64,000 nucleotides of DNA, from NCBI GenBank assembly GCA_009777735.1, contig WRLF01000009.1, positions 52,304-116,303 of the forward strand, given 5' to 3'. Below, piece by piece: positions 16,395 through 24,618 of the stretch (position 1 is its first letter; the number at the start of each line of letters is the position of its first letter). Made by a program: the position numbers and the translations under genes. The stretch is from Treponema sp. (GTDB lineage Bacteria > Spirochaetota > Spirochaetia > Treponematales > Breznakiellaceae). A model generated the notes under the pieces. The model made no database searches and had not been told where the DNA came from. It saw only the letters and a list, made by a program, of their open reading frames with translations.

Positions 16395-16891
16395 GCGCTA
16401 AACTTGACCCACAGAATCTTAATCTAACATTTTACCTGGTAACAAACCGGCGGCGGGCGGGGCAGCGTGCCTGCAAAACATGCCGGGGAATCTGCTTGCG
16501 AAGCCATTGCCCGGTATGTGTTATCCTTCATGTATTCAAAAATTGTGTAAATAGGTGTTGTCCTCATGCTTTGTGCACCGGGCAGCATTTTCTGTATGCT
16601 ATTTTTGATTCTTCTCGCTCGTCTTCTCCAGCAGAGAATCCTGCAAATGTTTTGCCGTCCCGCCACCCCGCCCGCCGCCGCCTTGCTTCCAGGTATGACG
16701 GATAATATTGGCCCATGTACCGGAAAACAACATTAAAACAACCCCCAACCATCATGTTTGAATTGTCTATCCTGTTAGTCTGGACAATAGGCCGTCAGTA
16801 GGGGGCCGGGCTGGCTGCAGAGGTGAGTTCTCCCACATTTTTTGCAGCCAGCCCGGCCTCCTACTGACGGTTTGTGAGTCAAGTTTAGTGC
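16395..16891. mobile_element. Putative ~500-bp MITE-like element between imperfect terminal inverted repeats
   Basis: The ends are GCGCTAAACTTGACCCAC (16395-16412) and, inverted, GTGAGTCAAGTTTAGTGC (16874-16891); 16 of 18 positions pair. The enclosed DNA has no convincing gene. A minus-strand ORF of 80 codons (16424-16666) is arginine- and proline-rich without family features. Near the right end is a very strong hairpin (16792-16870). The preceding part of the gap, 16152-16394, holds only the short palindrome at 16271. A non-autonomous transposable element is the best guess; no transposase or target duplication was seen. Confidence 0.45.
16792..16870. repeat. Long perfect-type hairpin, 28-bp arms
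   Basis: Arms at 16792-16819 and 16843-16870 pair over 28 bp with one mismatch around a 23-base loop. The outer CCGTCAGTAG/CTACTGACGG resembles the TGTCAGTA/TACTGACA arms in the element at 3622-3759, suggesting a common family. No T-run follows, so an intrinsic terminator is unlikely. Confidence 0.75.
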
Positions 16892-16909
16892 TTGCGGTGA
16901 GGTATTTTA

Positions 16910-16938
16910 TTGACAAATACCCTGCTTGTGGATACTAT
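16910..16938 (+). promoter_or_regulatory. Sigma-70-type promoter for the quinone reductase gene
   Basis: TTGACA (16910-16915), a 17-base spacer and TACTAT (16933-16938). The predicted transcript would begin only a few bases before the AAAGGAT ribosome-binding site (16945-16951) of the gene at 16953, so the leader would be extremely short. Confidence 0.6.
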
Positions 16939-16952
16939 GTAAAAAAGGATTT

Positions 16953-17537
16953 ATGAAAGTATTTATTGTTTATTGTCATCCATCTGAGGATTCTTTTACA
17001 TGGGAAATTAAGAACAGCTTTATCGCCGGACTGGAAAGTGCCGGGCATAGTTATGTTCTTTCGGATTTATATGCGATGTCCTTCATCTCTGACATGAGCG
17101 AGGCAGAATATTTGCGCGAAACCCATTGCCGCCGCGAGCTTCCGGTTCCGGATGATGTACAGGCGGAACAGGAAAAAGTAAATACCTCGGACGCAATTGT
17201 TTTTATTTACCCTGTGTTCTGGACCGATGCCCCGGCGAAACTATCCGGCTGGTTTGACCGTGTCTGGACTTACGGTTTTGCCTACGGCGATAATCGCACC
17301 ATGAAGCAGTTGGAAAAAGGCCTTGTCCTATGCTCCGCCGGAAACACTCTGGAATATTTTGAACGCACCGGTCTGGGAGACGCAATGAAAAAAGTGTTTC
17401 TTAATGATCGTCTTGCCGACCGCGTTAAATCAAAAGAAATGATCATCTTTGACGCCACGGAACGCCACTTGAGCGAACGTGAAACGAACCGCGGCAAACA
17501 TCTGCAGCGCGCCTTTGACTCTGGAGCGGAGTTGTAA
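16953..17537 (+). CDS. Flavodoxin-like NAD(P)H dehydrogenase (quinone), KefF/YwrO type
   Basis: A 194-residue protein starting MKVFIVYCHPSEDSFTWEIK, with HP at the flavin phosphate loop. It has a central FIYPVFWTDAPAKLSGWFDR, the W-x-PA-x-LKGW-x-DR motif that defines the NAD(P)H quinone oxidoreductase/KefF group, followed by WTYGFAYG. These cytoplasmic FMN or FAD enzymes transfer two electrons to quinones. The ATG at 16953 is preferred over a longer reading from 16926 because of the AAAGGAT ribosome-binding site and the family N-terminus. It is followed four bases later by the DUF6485 gene, so they are probably co-transcribed. Confidence 0.88.
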   Translation: MKVFIVYCHPSEDSFTWEIKNSFIAGLESAGHSYVLSDLYAMSFISDMSEAEYLRETHCRRELPVPDDVQAEQEKVNTSDAIVFIYPVFWTDAPAKLSGWFDRVWTYGFAYGDNRTMKQLEKGLVLCSAGNTLEYFERTGLGDAMKKVFLNDRLADRVKSKEMIIFDATERHLSERETNRGKHLQRAFDSGAEL

Positions 17538-17541
17538 AAAG

Positions 17542-17754
17542 GTGAATAAACATTTCTGTAATTGTACGCAAACCGAGTGCGAAAAACATCCAAATAATCA
17601 TGATATGGGTTGTGATCCTTGTATTCAGAAGAATTTGGAACTTGGCGAAATTCCGGCTTGTTTCTGGTTAAACATTTCTAAAGTTACCGGCAAAACGGAT
17701 TATAGTGTTGAAAATTTTACTCAATTTTATTTAGATTATAAAAAAAGGATATAA
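17542..17754 (+). CDS. DUF6485-family small cysteine-rich protein
   Basis: A 70-residue protein that begins at a GTG: VNKHFCNCTQTECEKHPNN, then GCDPCIQKNLELGEIPACFW. The ordered cysteines (CxC, C, CxxC, C) look like a small metal-binding fold and match the DUF6485 family, often found near redox or radical-SAM genes in anaerobes. Function unknown. It follows the quinone reductase stop codon by four bases. Confidence 0.75.
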   Translation: MNKHFCNCTQTECEKHPNNHDMGCDPCIQKNLELGEIPACFWLNISKVTGKTDYSVENFTQFYLDYKKRI

Positions 17755-17772
17755 TTGAATTAGGAACTTGGA

Positions 17773-18066
17773 ATGGGATGTATTCGTGTTACCGGTGATT
17801 TTCTATTCCTCAATGTAAGGGTAGTTCCTGGAGCTTCAAAATCCGGTATTGTTGAAGTCAAAGATGACAAGCTAAAAATACGCATAGCCGCAGTCCCCGA
17901 GGACGGCAAGGCAAACGAAGAACTCCGTTTATTCCTTGCCAATGCCCTTGAGTTTCCTAAAAAAGATATTGTAATTACATCGGGAGAAAAATCCCGGATT
18001 AAAATTTTACGACTCCCCATATTAGCGAAGAAAAAGCTTGATGGAATTTGTAAAATGGTAACGTAA
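17773..18066 (+). CDS. DUF167 (YggU/UPF0235) family protein
   Basis: A 97-residue protein with the full DUF167 pattern: LNVRVVPGASKSGIVEV, KLKIRIAAVPEDGKANEELR and DIVITSGEKSRIKILRL. The family is conserved from bacteria to humans and has a small alpha/beta fold; its biochemical role is not established. The length is normal. It follows the DUF6485 gene on the same strand. Its stop codon merges into the AGGTGACAGTCAC repeat at 18066. Confidence 0.9.
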   Translation: MGCIRVTGDFLFLNVRVVPGASKSGIVEVKDDKLKIRIAAVPEDGKANEELRLFLANALEFPKKDIVITSGEKSRIKILRLPILAKKKLDGICKMVT

Positions 18067-18075
18067 AGGTGACAG

Positions 18076-18507
18076 TCACTGTTTTTTCACGTTTGTTGCA
18101 TCCTTACGCCCAATACACGACAACCGCCAGATAGTAATGTCGGTTATCAGCTTATAATCAATTGGTTTGTCTAAAGGAAATTGAATCGCCCCTTTTGTCT
18201 TTTTATAACCGGCAAGCCGTTCTTTAAAGGGATTATGTGTCAAATCGCCTGGGTAAATACCAATATGTTTCTTGAACGCAGCGAAATGAATAAGATTTTC
18301 GCCCTGCCAAAATGTCGGCATCCGCCATGCTATTTTTTCCGTGGCTTTTGGAGCGGATTTGTGTATGGTTGTGCGGATTTTTCGCAGAAGCGGTTGAACC
18401 TCGGCGGGTTGCTCGGAGATATACTCATCAATCGTTGTGATTTTTACGCAGAAGTGGTCCTGGTTTACGGTTTTGAAATCACGTCCGCATTTTGCGCATT
18501 GCCACAT
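18076..18507 (-). CDS. DUF1801 (YdhG-like) protein with N-terminal zinc-ribbon
   Basis: A 143-residue protein. Residues 1-20 carry CAKCGRDF...HFC, a likely metal-binding knuckle. From residue 24 the DUF1801 domain follows: TIDEYISEQPAEVQPLLRKI, then EKIAWRMPTFWQGENLIHFA and KKHIGIYPG. Members such as YdhG/Fra-like proteins have been linked to iron handling, but this is not settled. It is convergent with the DUF167 gene, only nine bases between stops. Good length and no disruption. Confidence 0.85.
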   Translation of the reverse strand: MWQCAKCGRDFKTVNQDHFCVKITTIDEYISEQPAEVQPLLRKIRTTIHKSAPKATEKIAWRMPTFWQGENLIHFAAFKKHIGIYPGDLTHNPFKERLAGYKKTKGAIQFPLDKPIDYKLITDITIWRLSCIGRKDATNVKKQ

Positions 18508-18592
18508 GGTATTAAATCTCCCTAATAAAAATATAGCATTAAATGTTTTGGATTTCTACATTAACAATTTACCAAAGAATTTCTGACTATTT

Positions 18593-18685
18593 TTCACGCA
18601 GAGCTGCAAAGTTCGCAGAGATCGCAAAGCCTTAGTTAGTAAACTTTTCTTTTTCCTTCGCGTTCTCTGCGCCTCTGCGTGCGAA
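18593..18685. repeat. Dispersed intergenic palindrome, copy 1 (CTCTGCG family)
   Basis: The left arm (about 18593-18629, with CACGCAGAG and CGCAGAGATCGCAAAG) is the inverse of the right arm (18653-18685, with CGCGTTCTCTGCGCCTCTGC). A diverged copy lies at 33332-33414 between pgk and tpiA. This kind of sequence is scattered between genes in many bacterial genomes. No coding content. Confidence 0.75.
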
Positions 18686-18720
18686 ATTTTCGAAAAATTG
18701 AATTCCATGATTCTACCATA

Positions 18721-18749
18721 TTGACAAATTGTATACAATGTAGTAAAGT
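18721..18749 (+). promoter_or_regulatory. Toxin-antitoxin promoter with embedded palindrome
   Basis: TTGACA at 18721-18726 is followed after 17 bases by a weak TAAAGT. The spacer contains the perfect 12-bp palindrome ATTGTATACAAT (18728-18739). That position is where a ribbon-helix-helix antitoxin would bind to autorepress the operon. The binding is inferred. Confidence 0.5.
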
Positions 18750-18754
18750 GAAAA

Positions 18755-19021
18755 ATGAAAATTCTGTGGGATAATGAAAAAAACAAGAAACTCATTGCAG
18801 AAAGGGGGCTTTCACTGGAGAAATTTGCCGCAGAAATTTTAAATAAAAAGTATAGCGCGGTATTGAAAAACCCCTCCAGGAAAGAACAGAAAGTATTTAT
18901 TATTCCATATGGTGACTATACTTATGCAGTTCCATTTATCATAGATAAGGAAAAAAATATAATTCTGAAAACAGTCTTTCCCAGCCGAAAGTTTCATAAA
19001 TTATACGGAGGAAAAAAGTGA
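18755..19021 (+). CDS. BrnT-like toxin of a type II toxin-antitoxin pair
   Basis: An 88-residue protein: MKILWDNEKNKKLIAERGLS at the start, then a KVFIIPYGDYTYAVPFI core and TVFPSRKFHKLY at the end. This is the pattern of small BrnT-like (RelE-fold) toxins that open W-D-x-x-K-N. It overlaps the next gene by four bases, the next gene encoding a ribbon-helix-helix antitoxin, so the pairing is clear from context. The likely activity is ribosome- or RNA-directed, but the sequence alone does not prove it. Confidence 0.75.
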   Translation: MKILWDNEKNKKLIAERGLSLEKFAAEILNKKYSAVLKNPSRKEQKVFIIPYGDYTYAVPFIIDKEKNIILKTVFPSRKFHKLYGGKK

Positions 19022-19311
19022 AGAAAAACATTGATGCTTTTGAGCAATCCATCGAAGACAATGCGGAAAAATTTGTCTCCCTTTCGGATACCGAAATGTC
19101 TGAAGTCGAAACAATAATTAATGCTGCAAATAAGACCAAAAATATAAACATTCGTATTTCTGCTTATGATATTGAAAAGGTCAAAAAAAAATCAACAGAA
19201 GAGGGGATTCCTTACCAAACATTGATTTCCAGTATCATTCACAAGTATGTTGCCGGAACTTTAGTCGATGAAAAAGCAGTATTAAAATCAATGGAATTGC
19301 TAAGGCGTTGA
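19018..19311 (+). CDS. CopG/RHH-family antitoxin
   Basis: A 97-residue protein starting at a GTG that overlaps the toxin stop. The first half is acidic and flexible. Residues 40-82 form the ribbon-helix-helix: NINIRISAYDIEKVKKKSTE, then IPYQTLISSIIHKYVAG. This is the CopG-type antitoxin found beside BrnT-like toxins; it neutralises the toxin and represses the shared promoter. Ribosome-binding sequence GGAGGAAAAAA lies just before the GTG. The region after it (19312-19473) has no visible gene. Confidence 0.85.
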   Translation: MKKNIDAFEQSIEDNAEKFVSLSDTEMSEVETIINAANKTKNINIRISAYDIEKVKKKSTEEGIPYQTLISSIIHKYVAGTLVDEKAVLKSMELLRR

Positions 19312-19473
19312 TGAGCAATAATTCTATCATTTAATGACGGATTATTTTTTATAACATAAAGTGAAAAATTATTTTCAGTCTATCGGTGTATGATAAAGTG
19401 GATATAATATATTAACATATTACCTCATGGCTCATTTCTACATTGAATTTATGGCAAGCGTGGAATTTGAATT

Positions 19474-19857
19474 TTAGCCCGACTCAGCCTGCTTCCATTC
19501 CTCAATATGCTTTTGGATGGCCAAAAAACTTTTTTCACTTATAACATGTTCCATTTTACAGGCATCATGGAGGGCTGTTTTTTTATCTACACCCAGAAAA
19601 ATGAGCCAGTCGGATATTGCCACATGCCTTTCATACATCGTATCCGCTATTTTTTGTCCTTTTTCGGTCAGGGTGATAGAACCATCATCGCCCATTACTA
19701 TGTACCCTTTGGTACGGAGGTTTTTCATGGCAATGCTGACGCTTGGCTTGCTGAACTCCAGCTCATTAACAATATCTATCGAACGAACCTTATCTCCCCG
19801 GTGGCTCAATATCAAAATTGTTTCAAGGTAGTTTTCCGCCGATTCATGAATGTCCAA
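19474..19857 (-). CDS. DtxR/MntR-family metal-dependent repressor (TroR-like)
   Basis: A 127-residue regulator. The N-terminal winged helix is AENYLETILILS...VRSIDIVNELEFSKPSVS and MKNLRTKGYIVMGDDGSITL. The dimerisation/metal domain carries AISDWLIFLGVDKKTALHDA and CKMEHVISEKSF, whose E-H pair is the usual metal ligand. It has no SH3-like C-terminal domain, like MntR and spirochaetal TroR. The start is a TTG at 19857, supported by a GGAGG eight bases before it and lack of an ATG. Metal (Mn, Zn or Fe) is unknown; no transporter gene is adjacent. Confidence 0.88.
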   Translation of the reverse strand: MDIHESAENYLETILILSHRGDKVRSIDIVNELEFSKPSVSIAMKNLRTKGYIVMGDDGSITLTEKGQKIADTMYERHVAISDWLIFLGVDKKTALHDACKMEHVISEKSFLAIQKHIEEWKQAESG

Positions 19858-19932
19858 TAATATACCTCCAGAAAATATTATATCGGGAAATCATGCTGCA
19901 AACAGTGAAAAACCAATATGGACCGAAGCAGC

Positions 19933-20379
19933 TTACTCGGATAGAATCTGTATTATTGCTTCCGGTGATTCCGCTTTTAGTATTTCCTGGCGTTTTTCAG
20001 CGCTCTTGAAGAGCAGGCTTATTTCAGCCAGAAACTGAAGGTGCGGCCCGGTTTTTTCTATCGGTGAAAGAGTCATAATAAAAATTCTGCATGGCTCATG
20101 ATCCAGCGAATCAAAGTCTACCGGTTTTTCGGAAATCCCAATGCAGGCGACAAGATCTTCAATTGTATTGCTTTTCCCATGCGGAATGGCAATACCGTGT
20201 TTCATACCGGTGGACATTTTTTGTTCACGGTCAAAAACAGCGCTGAGCGCCGCTTCCCTGTCCGGTATTTTTTTTGCTGCAACTAAAATATCCAGTAGTT
20301 CATTGATTATCTCATTTTTGGAAGAGCCTTTTAAGTTAAGATTGATGGTTTCCGCTGTAAGCACTGTTTTTATGTTCAT
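19933..20379 (-). CDS. ptsN: PTS EIIA component, PtsN/fructose type (copy 1)
   Basis: A 148-residue EIIA domain. The phosphorylated histidine is in GMKHGIAIPHGKSNTIEDLV, with supporting motifs EQKMSTGM and LIFIMTLSPIEKTGPHLQFL-type sequence (FIMTLSPIEKTGPHLQFLAE). It has no EIIB or EIIC partner nearby, so regulation rather than sugar transport is likely, as for PtsN in the nitrogen PTS and in spirochaetes. A second copy is at 34902. It lies downstream of, and on the same strand as, DtxR's gene order reversed; the two are 76 bases apart. Confidence 0.88.
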   Translation of the reverse strand: MNIKTVLTAETINLNLKGSSKNEIINELLDILVAAKKIPDREAALSAVFDREQKMSTGMKHGIAIPHGKSNTIEDLVACIGISEKPVDFDSLDHEPCRIFIMTLSPIEKTGPHLQFLAEISLLFKSAEKRQEILKAESPEAIIQILSE

Positions 20380-20473
20380 AATGACATAATTGTACCCTCA
20401 TGTACCGTTAAAGTCAAGGAAAAAATTCGACAGATTTGATTAATTCCGGGAAGGCCGGTATACTTATGGTACA

Positions 20474-20956
20474 GTGGCAAAAAAACAGGCAAGCCCGGAA
20501 GAATTCTGGCGTGAATTAGAAGCTAAAACAGGAGAAAAGGTTCTTGCCCGCAGCCTTGGGCAGTATGTGTCAGGATGGGAGGAATTTGACAGAAAACCGG
20601 GAAATCCACCTGGAACAGGGGGCCAAGGGTTCCCCCTATGGGGGCTAATTATCGCAACTTCAGGCGGTTTCAGGTTTCATCACTTTCCCCAGGTAAACTG
20701 GCTGACAACCCTCGCCCGCTTTGGTTCGCCGGATGGTCTGCCACAGGAAAAAACAATATTTATCCCCAGAGACAATATACTATCCGCTGTTCTGTATAAA
20801 GAAACAAAATGGTATAAAAAAATATTTTCTTCCGCCCCTCCTCGTTTGGAGATTTGTTACCGGGATGCAGCCGAAACAGAAAAAAAACTGATCCTCAATG
20901 CCGAGTATAAAACGGACGGTATTGCAGAAGCTCTGGTTCCATTACCGTTAGCGTAA
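20474..20956 (+). CDS. Hypothetical protein, 160 residues
   Basis: Unrecognised family. The ORF starts at a GTG without a strong ribosome-binding site. It reads like a small globular alpha/beta protein: EFWRELEAKTGEKVLARSLG, GFRFHHFPQVNWLTTLARFG, then FIPRDNILSAVLYKETKWYK. There is no signal peptide or membrane segment. Residues about 43-56 (GNPPGTGGQGFPLWG) come from a G-rich stretch with inverted symmetry around 20615-20645 and may be a small insertion into an older gene. It is divergent from ptsN. Confidence 0.6.
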   Translation: MAKKQASPEEFWRELEAKTGEKVLARSLGQYVSGWEEFDRKPGNPPGTGGQGFPLWGLIIATSGGFRFHHFPQVNWLTTLARFGSPDGLPQEKTIFIPRDNILSAVLYKETKWYKKIFSSAPPRLEICYRDAAETEKKLILNAEYKTDGIAEALVPLPLA

Positions 20957-21020
20957 TGCGTTACCTTATAACTTTTTACCGTACCATATAGACTACTTCA
21001 TCCACCAAGCGCACAACTCA

Positions 21021-21049
21021 TTGACAAAAGCCAAAAAAACAAGTAATAT
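21021..21049 (+). promoter_or_regulatory. Sigma-70-type promoter upstream of the octanucleotide repeat
   Basis: TTGACA (21021-21026), a 17-base spacer and TAATAT (21044-21049). The transcript would start near 21056 and run through the 8-bp tandem repeat into the lipoprotein gene at 21344, giving a leader of about 285 bases. Confidence 0.6.
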
Positions 21050-21120
21050 ACTCCCAATGAATTTAAAAACCGCCAAACCTGAGCATAATAACATCATATA
21101 CGCCAAGCCAAAGTCAATGG

Positions 21121-21196
21121 CAATCAGGCAATCAGGCAATCAGGCAATCAGGCAATCAGGCAATCAGGCAATCAGGCAATCAGGCAATCAGGCAAT
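21121..21196 (+). repeat. Octanucleotide tandem repeat (CAATCAGG) x 9.5
   Basis: Nine perfect copies and half a tenth of CAATCAGG. It lies between the promoter at 21021 and the lipoprotein start at 21344. A short frame that begins with the ATG at 21057 reads through it as repeats of RQSGNQAI, but has no ribosome-binding site. Because the unit is not a multiple of three, slippage would shift any such frame. The remainder of the gap 20957-21343 shows no other structure. Confidence 0.95.
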
Positions 21197-21343
21197 TATA
21201 CACCACTTTAGATAAATCGTGTAAACCAGCATTTAGATTACATTCAACCAACTTAATCATTACCCATTTTGTGGAAAAACGACGTATTTCTCCATCGCAG
21301 AAATATGTTTTTTATTTGAAAAAAAATTAAAAAGGAGAAATGT

Positions 21344-23865
21344 ATGAAAAAGAAAGTGTATTGTACCATCCTGGCGGTGAGCCTCTGTTTTGGCATGTTG
21401 TTGACGGGCTGTAAAAATCCTGCGGGCCCGGGGCAGCCGTCGCATATACCGGTAACGGACATTTTATTCGTACCTTCGAAAGCAACGGCCGGCGTAGCTC
21501 TGCCTCTGAGCGGTACAGTTGTGCCGGATAATGCAACGAACCGGATAATTGTCTGGAGTACCGCAAGCGCGGGGGCAATCATTACGGACAATGCCTTGAC
21601 CGTAACACAACCGGGTACGGTTGTTGTTACCGCAACCATTGCCAACGGCCTAACGCGAACTACGCCATATACACAGAATTTTTATATTCATGTAGATCCG
21701 GTTCCCAGCTATGGCATCAGCCTATCCCCGACAACGGCGCACGTTTTTGCGCCTGCAATATTCGGCTATGCGGCTGCGCCAGACGCACTGATCGTGATGG
21801 TGAACAACACCGGCAACCAGGTGACCGGCGAGCTTGCTGTCGGGCTTTCCGGCGCAAATGCGGCCAGTTTTTCTCTGTTCGTGACAACCATCAGCCTTGG
21901 CGTAGGCAGCAGCGCCTGGTTTCCTGTCCAGCCTAATACCGGCCTTGCCGAGGGGACGCATAGCGCGACCCTTACGGTGTCGGGCGGGAACGGCATTACA
22001 GCCAGCCTTAATATAAGTTTTACTGTACTGTAACGCCGGCGCCGGTTTACAGAATCAGCCTATCCCAGACAACGGCGCATGTTTTTGCGCCTGCAATATT
22101 CGGCTATGCGGCTGCGCCCGATGCGCTGAGCGTGACGGTGAACAACACCGGCAACCAGGCGACCGGCCAGCTAACAGTCGGGCTTTCCGGCGCAAATACC
22201 GCCAGTTTCGCACTGTCCGGAACAACCATAACCAGCATTGCCGTAGGCGGATCCACCGCGTTTACTGTCCGGCCTGCTACCGGCCTTGCCGTGGGGACGC
22301 ATAGCGCGACTGTTACGGTGTCGGGCGGGAACGGCATTACAGCCAGCTTTAATGTAAGTTTTACTGTAACGCCGGCGCCGGTCTACAGCATCAGCCTGTC
22401 GCAGACAACGGCGCACGTTTTTACGCCTGCACTATTCGGCTATGCGGCTGCGCCCGATGCGCTGAGCGTGACGGTGAACAACACCGGCAACCAGGCGACC
22501 GGCCAGCTAACAGTCGGGCTCTCCGACGCAAATGCGGCCAGTTTTACCCTGTCCGCGACAACCATAACCAGCATTGCAGCAGGCGGCAACGCCGCGTTTA
22601 CCGTTCGGCCTAATACCGGCCTTGCCGGGGGGACGCATAATGCAACCGTTACGGTGTCGGGCGGGAACGGCATTACGGCGAGCTTTGATGTCAGCTTCAC
22701 TGTTGCCGCCAACCTTGTCTGGACTGCCATTGAAGGCGGAACGGGATATTATGAGGACGGGGGCATGTCTTACATTATAACTGATCCCGGCCCCAGCACC
22801 TTTAGGATGGATGATATTTACAGCATCGCATGGGGCGGCCCTGCCGGGAACGAGCGCTTTGTCGCCGTAGGAACATACGGCAGAATGGCATATTCGGCGG
22901 ACGGGATAAGCTGGACTGCCATTGAAGGCGGAACGGGAACTGCCACTGTAACCGACCCCGGCCCCAGCACCTTCGGGCAGAATACTATTTTTAGCATCGC
23001 GTGGGGCGGCCCTGCGGGGAACGAGCGCTTTGTCGCCGTGGGAAATAGCGGCAGGATGGCGTATTCGACGGATGGGATAAACTGGACTGCCATTGAAGGC
23101 GGAACGGGAACTGGTAGTACTGTAACCGACCCCGGCCCCAGCACCTTCGGGTCAATTAATATTAGAAGCATCGCGTGGGGCGGCCCTGCGGGGAACGAGC
23201 GCTTTGTCGCCGTGGGATATACCGGCAGGATGGCGTATTCGGCGGACGGGACAAACTGGACTGCCATTAATAACACCGCCAGCACCTTCGGGTCAATTAA
23301 TATTAGAAGCATCGCGTGGGGCGGCCCTGCCGGGAATCAGCGCTTTGTCGCCGGGGGTAACAACGGCAGGATGGCGTATTCGGCGGATGGGATTAGCTGG
23401 ACTGCCATTAATGCTACCGCCAGCACCTTCGGGACGACCAACGGTATCGTGGGCATCGCGTGGGGCGGCTCTGCCGGGAACGAGCGCTTTGTCGCTGTGG
23501 GAGGCGGTGGTAGGATGGCGTATTCGGCAAACGGGATAAGCTGGACTGCCATTAATGCTACCGCCAGCACCTTCGTCGAGGGTTATTATATTAATGGCAT
23601 CGCGTGGGGCGGCCCTGCCGGGCGCTTTATCGCCGTGGGAGACTGGGACGGCAGGATGGCGTATTCTGCGGACGGGATAAACTGGACTGCCATTGAGGGC
23701 GGAACGGGATATGTTGGGGACTGGGGCCTGTCTTGGATTATAACTGATCCCGGCCCCAGCACCTTTGGGGGGAGTCGAATTAACAGCATCGCATGGGGCG
23801 GTCCTGTCGGGCGCTTTGTCGCCGTAGGAGATTGGGGCAGGATGGCGTATTCGTCGTTTGAATAA
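21344..23865 (+). pseudogene. Large repeat lipoprotein split by a 5-bp duplication (frameshift)
   Basis: The first frame (21344-22033, 229 residues) starts with an ideal lipoprotein signal, LLTGC at residues 19-23, after an AAAGGAG ribosome-binding site. It stops in mid-domain. The second frame (from about 22031 to 23865) continues the same repeats. Removing one copy of the tandem TACTG at 22021-22030 joins both into one 838-residue protein. The architecture is a Big-like N-terminal domain, three Ig-like repeats of about 111 residues (each starting Y-x-ISLS-x-TTAHVF and ending GNGITAS...SFTV), and then about seven propeller repeats with SIAWGGPAGNERFVAVG...GRMAYSADGI-WTAI. It would be an exposed lipoprotein. 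Only a truncated form can be made in the present state unless the frame is restored. Confidence 0.85.
22021..22030 (+). repeat. 5-bp tandem duplication causing the frameshift
   Basis: TACTG occurs twice in tandem. The equivalent place in the next Ig-like repeat (about 22365) has a single copy within TTTTACTGTAACGCCGGCGCC. The extra five bases bring a stop codon into frame at 22031-22033. Confidence 0.9.
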
Positions 23866-23918
23866 TAAGCACCTTCCCTGCCGTTGGCGGGGATACAATA
23901 TTTTTTAGGAGAAAGAAC

Positions 23919-24419
23919 ATGACAAGCAGTAAAGGAAAAATTATTACAATCGGTAAAACTTTCGATACAATACAAGAAGCCATGCGCTGTTTTGGACAGG
24001 AAACAGGTAAAGGCCGTAAAGCATGTTTTTACCGCTTTGATGACCCCGGTATTGCGATATGGTTTCCCCGCAGCCCGCAGTTGAACAAAGACAGACTGCT
24101 TGTCCCTGAGCGTAAACAACAATGGCTTAACCTGCTATCCAAAGACGAAACTGAAATCAGCGAAGTATGTCTTTCGCCATCGCTGGAGGGCATTAACAAA
24201 AATCGCAACACCCTCTACAACAGGCGGGCGGTATTTATGTACTGCGACTGTAAGGATGGTAAGAGGAAATATATTTTTAAGGGTGTGTTTATCCGCATTG
24301 CCGGTTCTGCAGACGGCAGAAGCCGTTTTTACCAGCGTATTGCCAAAAACATCAACACAGCCCTCTTTACCAATGTTATCAAAGAAAGTAATGACGATTA
24401 CGGTGAGGCGGAGGAGTAA
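23919..24419 (+). CDS. Hypothetical protein, 166 residues
   Basis: Unrecognised. The ATG has a TAGGAGA ribosome-binding site. The protein is cytoplasmic in appearance, with no signal or membrane segment. Visible features are TFDTIQEAMRCFGQETGKGR near the start, a WFPRSPQLNKDR segment, a basic middle (NKNRNTLYNRRAVFMYCDC) and an acidic tail. The basic RNTLYNRRA and KDGKRKYIFKGVFI could bind nucleic acid, which is speculation. It follows the lipoprotein pseudogene by 53 bases on the same strand. Confidence 0.65.
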   Translation: MTSSKGKIITIGKTFDTIQEAMRCFGQETGKGRKACFYRFDDPGIAIWFPRSPQLNKDRLLVPERKQQWLNLLSKDETEISEVCLSPSLEGINKNRNTLYNRRAVFMYCDCKDGKRKYIFKGVFIRIAGSADGRSRFYQRIAKNINTALFTNVIKESNDDYGEAEE

Positions 24420-24618
24420 AAGGAGAAAACGGCTTTTTTTACCCGATAATTGGTAAATGGCATATACCTGGAGTTAGGCGAAATAAAAACCAAAAATATT
24501 GGAAAGTGTATGAAAATTTGCAACTATTCACGGATTTTTGAAAATTTATATACAAATATAAGTAAATTTACTTGGAAAATGGCTTGAAAAAAGTCGTTTT
24601 GTAATATAATATTGAAAT

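Noticed and set aside
16424..16666. 80-codon minus-strand ORF
   Set aside because: Arg/Pro/Cys-rich, no family pattern, no ribosome-binding site, and it lies within a repeat-bounded region.
16792..16870. Intrinsic terminator
   Set aside because: The hairpin is strong but neither side has a T-run; it also fits a repeat family better.
21121..21196. CRISPR array
   Set aside because: The unit is only 8 bases and has no spacers; it is a simple tandem repeat.
21057..21215. Leader peptide gene over the octanucleotide repeat
   Set aside because: It has no ribosome-binding site and the predicted transcript would start at its first base; kept only as a possibility under the repeat.
22818..23312. Antisense ORFs within the lipoprotein repeats
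   Set aside because: Long open antisense frames arise from the repeat composition of the sense strand; no domain is seen.
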